The notes under the pieces are model-generated. The model did not search any database and had not been told where the DNA came from. It worked only from the letters and a program-made list of their open reading frames with translations. Made by a program: the position numbers and the translations under genes. Shown one piece after another: positions 9,253-16,983 of a stretch of 41,284 nt of DNA. The first letter of the stretch is position 1, and each line of letters opens with the position of its first letter. Source of the DNA: Marinoscillum sp. (GTDB lineage Bacteria; Bacteroidota; Bacteroidia; Cytophagales; MED-G16); NCBI GenBank assembly GCA_002692105.1, contig NZKG01000002.1, positions 1 to 41,284 of the forward strand, read 5' to 3'.

Positions 9253-10629
9253 CTAAATAGTTTTTGAGTAAGTCCCTATTTTCTTTTCAATAAGAGGATC
9301 AAATCTCATTGAAATATTTCTTGTAAATAATCGCCCTCTATTATTTACTTTAATTATATTTTTTTGAATTGTTAATAATTTATCTGATATAAAATCATCA
9401 AAATTAGATTCAGAAAAATTAATAATTTCTTTTACTTCACTAAGTGGTATATTAAAATATTCTGATACCTCCTCTAGGTCAACGTAATAATTACACATAA
9501 CTGAGTTTATGATATGTCTAATTATTTTTTCGTTTTTACTGAGAGAATATCCTCTTAGAACAGCCAAACCGTTTTTTTCAATACTTTGAATGTATTCAGA
9601 AGTAGTTTTAATATTTTGAGAATAAGCAGAATCTAACTGTGAGATAGATGAAGCACCAAAACCATAAACCTGACCAGTAGTCTCTCTAGTACAGTATCCT
9701 TGAAAATTCCTGTGAAGTTTTTTCTCTTTTAGCGCTACCGCAAACTCATCATCAGGTTTGGAATAATGATCCATACCAACAGATACATATCCTGAATTTA
9801 TAAGACTCTGGTAAGACTCTTCGTACATCTGTGCCTTTTCATCCGATGAAGGGAATCCAATATCATCTAGAACCTTTTGCCTAGGTATCACAGATGGCAC
9901 GTGAGCATATGAAAAAGTAACTATCCTGTCTGTATTTAATTTGATTGCTCTCTCAATAGTCTTTCTGAAACTCTCTACTGTCTGTAAAGGCAATCCGTAA
10001 ACAAGATCAATATTAGTACCTCTAAAACCCTCATCAGATATTTTTGATATTATATCTTCAATTGGTCTCTTTGATGGTCTCCTGTTAATAGCTTCTAAAA
10101 CATCATCTCTAAAATCTTGAATTCCAATAGATATCCTATTAAAACCAAACTTTTTCAGTAGCTCAATATGTCTTAACTCAAGATGAGCTGGGTTACACTC
10201 GATAGCCATTTCATAATTATCTGCAAAATCAAATTTATCTTTCAAGGTATTAGTGATTTTTTCGATGTACTTATATGAAATAGCATTAGGTGTTCCTCCT
10301 CCCCAATGAACTTGTGTTAACTTCCTACTATTATCAATCTTACTTGAAACAAACTCAATTTCTTTCACTACTGCATCGATATATCTCTCGAGAAATGGTC
10401 TGGAAAATCCGGTTTCCGTTGTACATCCACAAAAGTGACAAATCTGAGGACAAAATGGTACATGAACATAAACTGATACACTTTCTGGTCTTTCATTATT
10501 TGATAACTTTACTGAATTGATATAGTCATCATTACCAAAGTGTTCATTAAAAAAAGTAGCTGGAGGGTAAGAAGTATATCTAGGCCCAGCCTCATTGTAT
10601 TTTTTTACTAATCTTTTATCTGTTAACAT
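9253..10629 (-). CDS. hemN: oxygen-independent coproporphyrinogen III oxidase (radical SAM)
   Basis: 458 residues. It decarboxylates two propionates of coproporphyrinogen III to give protoporphyrinogen IX without oxygen. The radical-SAM motif is of the genuine HemN kind: PFCPQICHFCGC with C60, C64, C67 and the extra C69, rather than the CxxxCxxC of HemW-like paralogues. The N-terminal YNEAGPRYTSYP segment needed for substrate binding is present, and HWGGGTPN follows the cluster. These details argue against HemW. It sits five bases after hemE and six before hemH. No hemF is seen in the window, although the organism may be aerobic. Confidence 0.97.
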   Translation of the reverse strand: MLTDKRLVKKYNEAGPRYTSYPPATFFNEHFGNDDYINSVKLSNNERPESVSVYVHVPFCPQICHFCGCTTETGFSRPFLERYIDAVVKEIEFVSSKIDNSRKLTQVHWGGGTPNAISYKYIEKITNTLKDKFDFADNYEMAIECNPAHLELRHIELLKKFGFNRISIGIQDFRDDVLEAINRRPSKRPIEDIISKISDEGFRGTNIDLVYGLPLQTVESFRKTIERAIKLNTDRIVTFSYAHVPSVIPRQKVLDDIGFPSSDEKAQMYEESYQSLINSGYVSVGMDHYSKPDDEFAVALKEKKLHRNFQGYCTRETTGQVYGFGASSISQLDSAYSQNIKTTSEYIQSIEKNGLAVLRGYSLSKNEKIIRHIINSVMCNYYVDLEEVSEYFNIPLSEVKEIINFSESNFDDFISDKLLTIQKNIIKVNNRGRLFTRNISMRFDPLIEKKIGTYSKTI

Positions 10630-10634
10630 CTTAA

Positions 10635-11651
10635 CTATCTATTCCAGTTAGCGTCTTTAATCCAATCTACGACATATTTTACTTTTTCGTGATCAATATC
10701 AGGTCTAAAACCATGGCCAAGATTAAATACCCAGTCTTTATTTTTAGATCCAAATTCAATCAAACCTTCTAAATATGTCTTTATCTCCTCAATTTCTAAG
10801 TAGAAAGTCTTGGGGTCCATGTTACCTTGGATGCCCAATTCGGGATCTAATAGATTTCTTGCGTAATCGAGAGAAATGTCATAATCAATACTAACATAAT
10901 CACATATTTCTTTATTTATATACTTCAAACCTTCATTAAAGTTTTTTGGGAAAAAAATTGTTGGTACTCCTTGATCTCTTGCAGCATTTAAAATTTGAGT
11001 AGAGAAAGGAAGGACAAACTTTCTATATTCATCTTCAGGAATAATTCCACAATAAGTTTCAAATAACTGAAAACAGTCTATTCCACATTTAACTTGATTT
11101 GTAACATACTCTATTGAGGTCTCTGTTAAAGCCTCCATGATCTTTATGCTTTTCTTTTTTTCTGTCTTAAAAAAGTTAAGTGCAGATTCAAAACTTTTAT
11201 TTTTTTCATTGCCCCTAAACATAAAGAGAAAAGTGGTTAATGGTCCGCCACAAAACCCAATAAGAGGAATGTTTGAAGTTATATTTTTTTTAACCTCATT
11301 GATGTTTTCATAGACGTGATCAAAATTTGATAAATCAACTTTAAAATCTGTAGATTCTGTAATTGGATTATGAAATTTAGGTCCAAATTTTGTAAACTCA
11401 AGCTTTAAACCCATTGCCTCTGGGACGATAAGTATATCGGAAAAAAGAATAGCAGCATCAACGCCAAGATCGTTGATAGGAAGTAAAGTTACTTCTGACG
11501 CTAAGGTCTTATCTCTCATTAATTGATCGAATGTGTATATCTTTTTTAAGGAACGGTAAGATGGAAGTATCCTTCCGGCTTGACGCATAAACCATACTGG
11601 GGGTCTTTTTGAGATTTTACCATTTAATGTATCAAGAAATATAGAACTCAT
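10635..11651 (-). CDS. hemE: uroporphyrinogen decarboxylase
   Basis: 338 residues. It converts uroporphyrinogen III to coproporphyrinogen III by four decarboxylations, with no cofactor. Signature PVWFMRQAGRILPSYR at 18-33 holds the substrate-binding R23 and R27, and D72 in ILFSDILIVPEAMG is the conserved aspartate that holds the pyrrole nitrogens. GFCGGPLTTFLFM and the C-terminal FNLGHGFRPDI are also typical. Its ATG shares one base with the hemL stop (TAATG). No anomalies. Confidence 0.97.
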   Translation of the reverse strand: MSSIFLDTLNGKISKRPPVWFMRQAGRILPSYRSLKKIYTFDQLMRDKTLASEVTLLPINDLGVDAAILFSDILIVPEAMGLKLEFTKFGPKFHNPITESTDFKVDLSNFDHVYENINEVKKNITSNIPLIGFCGGPLTTFLFMFRGNEKNKSFESALNFFKTEKKKSIKIMEALTETSIEYVTNQVKCGIDCFQLFETYCGIIPEDEYRKFVLPFSTQILNAARDQGVPTIFFPKNFNEGLKYINKEICDYVSIDYDISLDYARNLLDPELGIQGNMDPKTFYLEIEEIKTYLEGLIEFGSKNKDWVFNLGHGFRPDIDHEKVKYVVDWIKDANWNR

Positions 11652-12934
11652 TAAGCTATCTTTTGAAGTGCAACTCTATTTGAATTGATTATTTTTTTTA
11701 TATCAGCTTTTGTAATAACTGAAGAAAAAAAGCAACACTCAAATTGAGATGGTGGCAAATATATACCCATATCTAGCATAAGCTTAAAATAATTAGCATA
11801 TTTATCAGCATCGCATGACATTGCATCTTCATAATTATTAATTTCATCTTTATCTGTAAAAAAGAGAGTCATCATTGATCCCAATCTAGTAACAATAGCA
11901 TTTACTCCAATTTCCTTTATATTAGTTCTGATCCCATCAGTAATTTCTCTTGATATTGTATCCAACTTACTAAAAACTGTGTTATTTAACTTTTTTAAGA
12001 CAGATAGACCTGCTTGCATTGCAAGAGGATTTCCTGATAATGTCCCTGCCTGATAAACAGGCCCTAATGGGGCAAGAGATTCCATAATTTTAGATTTTCC
12101 TCCATAAGCACCTACAGGTAATCCACCGCCTATAACTTTTCCTAAAGTTGTGATGTCTGGACTGACGCCGTATATTTCTTGGGCCCCACCTTTAGCTAAT
12201 CTAAAACCCGTCATTACCTCATCAAAAATTAATAGTGCATTGTTTCTTGAGCATAACCTTTTAAGAGATTTTAGAAATCCGTTTTGAGGTAGAACCAATC
12301 CCATATTTCCCGATACTGGTTCTACAATAACTGCTGCAATATCATTTTCTTTCTTGCTAAACAGTTGCTCAACAGATTCAATATTATTAAATGAAGCAAT
12401 TAAGGTGTCTTTGGCGATATTCTTAGTCACACCTGGGCTATCTGGCAGACCCAAAGTAATTGCCCCAGAGCCAGCTTTTATTAAAAAACTATCCCCGTGT
12501 CCATGATAGTTCCCAGCGAACTTAATAATGTGCCTTTTTCCTGTGAAACCTCTTGCTAACCTAACTGCACTCATTGTGGCTTCTGTTCCAGAGTTTACCA
12601 TTCTTACTTTTTCTATTGAAGGAACCATCTTTGTTATCTGCTTAGCCATCTCAGTTTCATGTAAAGTTGGTGCACCATAGGACGTACCCCTCTTGGAATA
12701 TTTATTTATAGCTTTGATTGTATCTTTATCTGCGTGTCCAAAAATTAAAGGACCCCAAGACGAGACACAGTCAATATATTTATTTCCATCCACGTCGTAT
12801 AACTTACTCCCAATTCCCCTATCAAAAAATACTGGATCGCATTTAACACTTTTAAATGCACGTACCGGTGAGTTTACACCCCCCGGTATTAAATCACTCG
12901 ATTGTTTATATGCCTTGATACTCTTTTTGTACAT
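11651..12934 (-). CDS. hemL: glutamate-1-semialdehyde 2,1-aminomutase
   Basis: 427 residues. A PLP enzyme that turns glutamate-1-semialdehyde into 5-aminolevulinate, the second step of the C5 route. Seen: LIPGGVNSPVRAF at 15-27, RMVNSGTEATMSAVRLAR at 111-128, FDEVMTGFR at 237-245, and the PLP lysine K266 in TTLGKVIGGGLPVGAYGG. Length and spacing match the family closely. It begins one base after the hemB stop and ends overlapping hemE by one base, so it is inside a tightly packed operon. Confidence 0.98.
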   Translation of the reverse strand: MYKKSIKAYKQSSDLIPGGVNSPVRAFKSVKCDPVFFDRGIGSKLYDVDGNKYIDCVSSWGPLIFGHADKDTIKAINKYSKRGTSYGAPTLHETEMAKQITKMVPSIEKVRMVNSGTEATMSAVRLARGFTGKRHIIKFAGNYHGHGDSFLIKAGSGAITLGLPDSPGVTKNIAKDTLIASFNNIESVEQLFSKKENDIAAVIVEPVSGNMGLVLPQNGFLKSLKRLCSRNNALLIFDEVMTGFRLAKGGAQEIYGVSPDITTLGKVIGGGLPVGAYGGKSKIMESLAPLGPVYQAGTLSGNPLAMQAGLSVLKKLNNTVFSKLDTISREITDGIRTNIKEIGVNAIVTRLGSMMTLFFTDKDEINNYEDAMSCDADKYANYFKLMLDMGIYLPPSQFECCFFSSVITKADIKKIINSNRVALQKIA

Positions 12935-12935
12935 C

Positions 12936-13907
12936 TCAGTTATTATTTAAATAATCAGCGATTTCTATTGCGTGATAAGTAATGATAGCATTTGCTCCAG
13001 CACGTTTCATAGAGGTAAGAATTTCTAAAATAATATTTTTATCAATCCATTTTTTTTCGGTAGCTGATTTTACCATAGAGTATTCGCCACTAACATTATA
13101 TGCTATTACTGGTATATTAAATTTAGATTTGACTCGGTATATAATATCTAGATAAGACATTGCTGGTTTTATAATTAACGCATCTGCACCCTCATTGATA
13201 TCGGTTTCTGCTTCTCTTAATGCCTCAATCGAGTTCTTATAATTCATCTGGTAAGACTTGCGATCTCCAGACTGAGGTGAGTTTTCTGCAGCGTCCCTGA
13301 AAGGACCATAAAATGCAGAAGCATACTTTACGCTGTAAGAAAAAATAGGAAGTTTCTCAAAATTATTTTTATCAAGAACAGTTCTTAGATGATTAACTCT
13401 ACCATCCATCATATCAGATGGTGCAATTACATCAGCACCAGCTTTTGCCAATGAGATAGCTTGTAAGCCTAAGTTTGTAACCGTTTTATCGTTATCAACA
13501 TCTCCATTTTCAATTGTTCCACAGTGCCCATGAGTGGTGTACTGACAATGGCACAAGTCAACAATGACTAATATGTCACTGTTTATTTTTTTAATCTCTT
13601 GGACTGCTCTCTGAACTATTCCATTTTCATCTTGTGCCACTTTCCCTTCACCATCTTTTTTGTCAGGGACGCCAAATAAAATTACTGATTTAACATTTAA
13701 GTCTAATAGACGGTTACATATACTAGATAAATTATCAATCGAGACTTGAAACTGACCAGGCATAGAGTTGATTTCCTTTTTAATATTGCTTCCCTCACAC
13801 ACAAAAATTGGATATATTAAATCTTGTGGTCTCAGGTGGGTATCTTCCACAAGATCTCTTACAATCTTATTATATCTCAGCCTTCTGAGTCTTACCTTCT
13901 GACTCAT
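12936..13907 (-). CDS. hemB: delta-aminolevulinic acid dehydratase (porphobilinogen synthase)
   Basis: 323 residues. It condenses two 5-aminolevulinate molecules to porphobilinogen. The two Schiff-base lysines are visible as K194 in YSVKYASAFYGPFRDA and K247 in ALIIKPAMSYLD. The DLCHCQYTTHGHCG segment supplies cysteines 119, 121 and 129 for an active-site zinc, so this is the zinc-type enzyme rather than the magnesium/aspartate type. Its ATG overlaps the hemD stop by four bases (ATGA) and its TGA lies one base before hemL. Confidence 0.98.
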   Translation of the reverse strand: MSQKVRLRRLRYNKIVRDLVEDTHLRPQDLIYPIFVCEGSNIKKEINSMPGQFQVSIDNLSSICNRLLDLNVKSVILFGVPDKKDGEGKVAQDENGIVQRAVQEIKKINSDILVIVDLCHCQYTTHGHCGTIENGDVDNDKTVTNLGLQAISLAKAGADVIAPSDMMDGRVNHLRTVLDKNNFEKLPIFSYSVKYASAFYGPFRDAAENSPQSGDRKSYQMNYKNSIEALREAETDINEGADALIIKPAMSYLDIIYRVKSKFNIPVIAYNVSGEYSMVKSATEKKWIDKNIILEILTSMKRAGANAIITYHAIEIADYLNNN

Positions 13908-14626
13908 TTTATTGTATTAAAGTGTGAAATGATTGAATCTGAAATTCCCTCATATGACTGCATCTTTGAGGTAATAATAGGTAAAAAACCACATTTTTTA
14001 ATATAAGAAGATGTGGAATTACCAATACTAATAAGTTTAATATCTTTTGGGTCATATAAATTTTTAAATGATTCAAAACCTGATGGGCTAGTAAAAACAG
14101 CATTTAAATCTTTTTGGTCAAGGATAGACATAAGATCTTTATTTATAGAGTCAATTAAAGATGTTTTATAAGCCACAAATCTCGTTAAATCACAAAACTT
14201 TTTTAAATAATCTGGCAATATATTTTTTGACAAGTTTCCTTGTACGATCAAGACCTTCTTTGAGTTAATTATTCCAATTTTTTCTAACTCTAAACCTAAA
14301 CTTTCCGAGTAGTTTCTTTTCGCAGTATAAGCTGAATTAATATTAAGTTTAGCTAATTGTTCTTCTGTTTTTTTACCAATACATATAACTGGCTTTGCAA
14401 ATAAGTCAGGTTTTACAAACGATAAACTAAAAAAATGTCTAACACTATTTTTAGATGTGAAAATATAATAATCAAAATTATTGATATTAAAAGGGGCGGC
14501 ATCTTGAATGGGTTGTGTCTTTATCATCGGAAAATGATGAAGTATAAAACCTAAGTCTTGAAGTTTTGTAAATCCAGATATTTCTCCTTCATTAGTCAGT
14601 AAAATATTAATTTTATCTTTAACCAT
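13904..14626 (-). CDS. hemD: uroporphyrinogen-III synthase
   Basis: 240 residues. It closes hydroxymethylbilane with inversion of ring D to give uroporphyrinogen III. HemD sequences diverge strongly and this one is recognised by weak motifs plus context: FTSKNSVRHFF at about 57-67, ICIGKKTEEQL, VFTSPSGFESF and ISIGNSTSSYIKK, which together outline the two-lobed fold. It lies between hemC (one-base overlap, TAATG) and hemB (four-base overlap), the usual place for this step. No other gene in the cluster could do the job. Confidence 0.9.
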   Translation of the reverse strand: MVKDKINILLTNEGEISGFTKLQDLGFILHHFPMIKTQPIQDAAPFNINNFDYYIFTSKNSVRHFFSLSFVKPDLFAKPVICIGKKTEEQLAKLNINSAYTAKRNYSESLGLELEKIGIINSKKVLIVQGNLSKNILPDYLKKFCDLTRFVAYKTSLIDSINKDLMSILDQKDLNAVFTSPSGFESFKNLYDPKDIKLISIGNSTSSYIKKCGFLPIITSKMQSYEGISDSIISHFNTIK

Positions 14627-15549
14627 TACCCCCTTACCTCAGATAGAATTTCATCACCTCCATCCAAAAGCATTTTTTTTGCAAGTTCAATTCCCAGTTT
14701 ATTTGAATTAGTATACTCCGATAGTGCTTGATTAGTTATATATTTTTTTCCGTTTAAGGATGATATAATTCCTTTTAATAAAACCTTGTCCTCAACCACT
14801 TTGGCATAAGCTCCAATCGGCGCAGTGCAACCTCCTTCTAGTTTCTTGAGAAAAGACCTCTCTATTTCCACACATATCGAGGTTTTTTTATGATTTATTG
14901 AATTAACAATTTTTTTTATTCCTTTATCTTCCTCTCTAGATTCTAGAGCTATTGTACCCTGGCCAGGGGCACATATCATTTCTTCACTATCGAATAAGTA
15001 AGTAATTCTATCTTGAAGACCTAACCTTATTAGTGCTGCAGCTGAAATAATTATTCCATCACAGTACCCTTTTTCCATCTTATCAATTCTTGTATCCACA
15101 TTACCCCTTATGGTTTTCATTTTAATTTCGGGGTATAACTTTAGAAGCTGAGACTTTCTTCTGTTTGATGAGGTTGAAATGGTAATATTATTTAAATCAT
15201 TATTAAATTGAATTTTTGGATTTAATACCAATGCATCCCTTGGGTCATCTCTTTCTAAAACAGCAGAAATCTCAAGTCCGGGTATGGGATCTACCGGTAA
15301 ATCCTTTAGGCTATGAATTGCTATATCTATTTTTTTTTTAAGAAGCATTTCTTGGATTTCTTTAACAAAAAACCCTTTATCAATAGACGACTCGATAGGA
15401 TGGTCTTGGAGTATGTCACCTTTTGTCTTAATATTTAATACTTCAAATTGGATATGAGGATGTAATGAGTTTAGTTTTTGAGTTACTTTCTGAGTCTGAG
15501 TAAGTGCTAACTTGCTGTCTCTCGTCCCAATAATTATTTTATTGGTCAT
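14626..15549 (-). CDS. hemC: hydroxymethylbilane synthase (porphobilinogen deaminase)
   Basis: 307 residues from the ATG at 15549. It polymerises four porphobilinogens into hydroxymethylbilane on a dipyrromethane cofactor. The cofactor cysteine is Cys241 in EGGCTAPIGAY, and the catalytic aspartate is D83 in HSLKDLP; both numbers match E. coli (242 and 84) within one when this ATG is used, which is why I prefer it to a TTG two codons upstream (15555). IIIGTRDSKLALTQTQ opens the protein. It overlaps the end of hemA by 11 bases and hemD by one. Confidence 0.97.
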   Translation of the reverse strand: MTNKIIIGTRDSKLALTQTQKVTQKLNSLHPHIQFEVLNIKTKGDILQDHPIESSIDKGFFVKEIQEMLLKKKIDIAIHSLKDLPVDPIPGLEISAVLERDDPRDALVLNPKIQFNNDLNNITISTSSNRRKSQLLKLYPEIKMKTIRGNVDTRIDKMEKGYCDGIIISAAALIRLGLQDRITYLFDSEEMICAPGQGTIALESREEDKGIKKIVNSINHKKTSICVEIERSFLKKLEGGCTAPIGAYAKVVEDKVLLKGIISSLNGKKYITNQALSEYTNSNKLGIELAKKMLLDGGDEILSEVRG

Positions 15550-16813
15550 CTTCAAATATTTTTTTTATTATTTTCAGAGCATTTTTATCTTTCCCGTTTT
15601 TACTTGCAACTCTTATTTTCCTTACTAAATGATCAGAGAGTTTACTGTAAATATTGTTCATTTGGACATCTAGGTCATCTGTCTTATTTTCTAACTTATC
15701 ACTTGAGTCAGCATTAAGTTCAATTTTATAATTCTTCTCAATAAGGTTTTTGATTTTTGATTTTATAGATAGAATAGAGGGTCGTAATTGTCTTGAGCTT
15801 GCCCATTCATCAAAATCTTTTAGGTAATCATCAATTAGAAGCTGGGCCTTATTAATCTCAGATTTTCTTTTATTATAGTTTTTATTTACTACGTCCTTAA
15901 GTCCATCCACATTAATAATTTTTAAGCCATCTACCTTTGACATATTCTCTTCTATGTTTCTAGGTACAGAAAGGTCTACTATGAGAAGGTTTTTATTTTT
16001 TCTTGCTTCCATAATTTGTAATAAATCACTTTCAGATATTAGAGGTGAGTCTGATGATGTACAAAATATTGCTACATCAATTTCTTCTAAATTATTTTTA
16101 AGGTTTTCAAACGGGACAAGCTTTAGGTTAAAATGTTTAGCAAATTTTTCACCTCTTTTTTTATTTCTATTTGTCACAAGAATATTCTTGATGTCTTTAT
16201 TTAATAGATGATTTACTGATAGTTTAGAGGTTTCTCCTGCGCCGACACAAAGAATTTTTGAATTTTTTAATTCGTATTTTTTTGATATTATTTCAACTGC
16301 AGCATAACTAACAGATATGGCACCCTTCCCTATTAATGTATTTGTTCTTACAAACTTTCCAGTCTCAATTGATTTTTGAAACATTCTGTCTAGAATTGGT
16401 CCCAACATTTTATTTTTTTGGGCAAAGTAAAAGGCCTCCTTAACTTGATCTACTATCTGGAATTCTCCAATAATCATAGACTCGAGTCCAGATATCAATC
16501 TAAAAAGATGACGAGAAACGTTTAAAGATCCTACTTTCTTAGAAACGTATGGTGAAAGACCCTCTGAATAATGTTTAAATTCTACTAAACATTTCATTAT
16601 TAGATGGAAAATTCTTTTCTCTTCACCAATATGATTTTCAAACTCATAGTAGATTTCTGTTCTATTGCAAGTTGATAAGATAACTAAACCGTCAACAGAA
16701 TATTTTTCTTGGAGAAGAATATAAAATTTTACCTTCTCCTTATCCTGAAAAAAGAATTTTTCTCTGACCTCAATAGGTGATGTCCTGTAATTAATGCTTA
16801 TTAAACCAATCAA
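15539..16813 (-). CDS. hemA: glutamyl-tRNA reductase
   Basis: 424 residues. It reduces glutamyl-tRNA to glutamate-1-semialdehyde with NADPH and commits carbon to heme. The catalytic cysteine is C49 in LSTCNRTEIYYE, the NADPH-binding domain starts near ILCVGAGETSKLSVNHLL, and a helical dimerisation domain fills the last 100 residues. The start must be the TTG at 16813-16811: no ATG occurs in frame back to the upstream stop, and the conserved LISINYRTSPIEVREK needs this start. A TTG start on the first gene of a long operon may keep translation low. It is divergent from the TonB receptor gene and preceded by a TAATTTTG element. Confidence 0.97.
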   Translation of the reverse strand: MIGLISINYRTSPIEVREKFFFQDKEKVKFYILLQEKYSVDGLVILSTCNRTEIYYEFENHIGEEKRIFHLIMKCLVEFKHYSEGLSPYVSKKVGSLNVSRHLFRLISGLESMIIGEFQIVDQVKEAFYFAQKNKMLGPILDRMFQKSIETGKFVRTNTLIGKGAISVSYAAVEIISKKYELKNSKILCVGAGETSKLSVNHLLNKDIKNILVTNRNKKRGEKFAKHFNLKLVPFENLKNNLEEIDVAIFCTSSDSPLISESDLLQIMEARKNKNLLIVDLSVPRNIEENMSKVDGLKIINVDGLKDVVNKNYNKRKSEINKAQLLIDDYLKDFDEWASSRQLRPSILSIKSKIKNLIEKNYKIELNADSSDKLENKTDDLDVQMNNIYSKLSDHLVRKIRVASKNGKDKNALKIIKKIFEDDQ

Positions 16814-16829
16814 AATAAATGGATTTAAG

Positions 16830-16837
16830 CAAAATTA
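16830..16837 (-). promoter_or_regulatory. putative -7 element (TAnnTTTG) of the hem operon
   Basis: On the minus strand this reads TAATTTTG, a full match to the Bacteroidota primary-sigma -7 consensus TAnnTTTG. It ends about 16 bases before the hemA TTG codon, implying a very short leader. No convincing -33 TTTG is found 17-20 bases upstream, so the call is tentative. Confidence 0.35.
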
Positions 16838-16919
16838 AATGTTATTCATTTGATTGAAGAATATTTAAAAAAAAAAATTAATAAAAAGAAAAAAGAAAAT
16901 AATATTTCAAATACACTCT

Positions 16920-16940
16920 TATTTGGATTTATTCTAAATA
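16920..16940. promoter_or_regulatory. putative iron-regulator operator upstream of the TonB receptor
   Basis: Inverted repeat TATTTGGA-TTTAT-TCTAAATA, with 8-base arms and one mismatch around a 5-base centre. The 13 bases GATTTATTCTAAA at its core recur at the fbpA start (22979-22995). It lies 43 bases before the preferred receptor ATG and about 107 bases upstream of hemA. The shape recalls DtxR/MntR-type palindromes more than the classical Fur box, but the regulator is not identified. Confidence 0.6.
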
Positions 16941-16983
16941 GATGATATTATTGTGGAACTTAATTAAAACTAGTCTAAACATT

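Noticed and set aside
16942-16983. Extended start for the TonB receptor
   Set aside because: It adds 14 residues before an already complete signal peptide; kept only as an alternative because its ATG lies directly after the operator.
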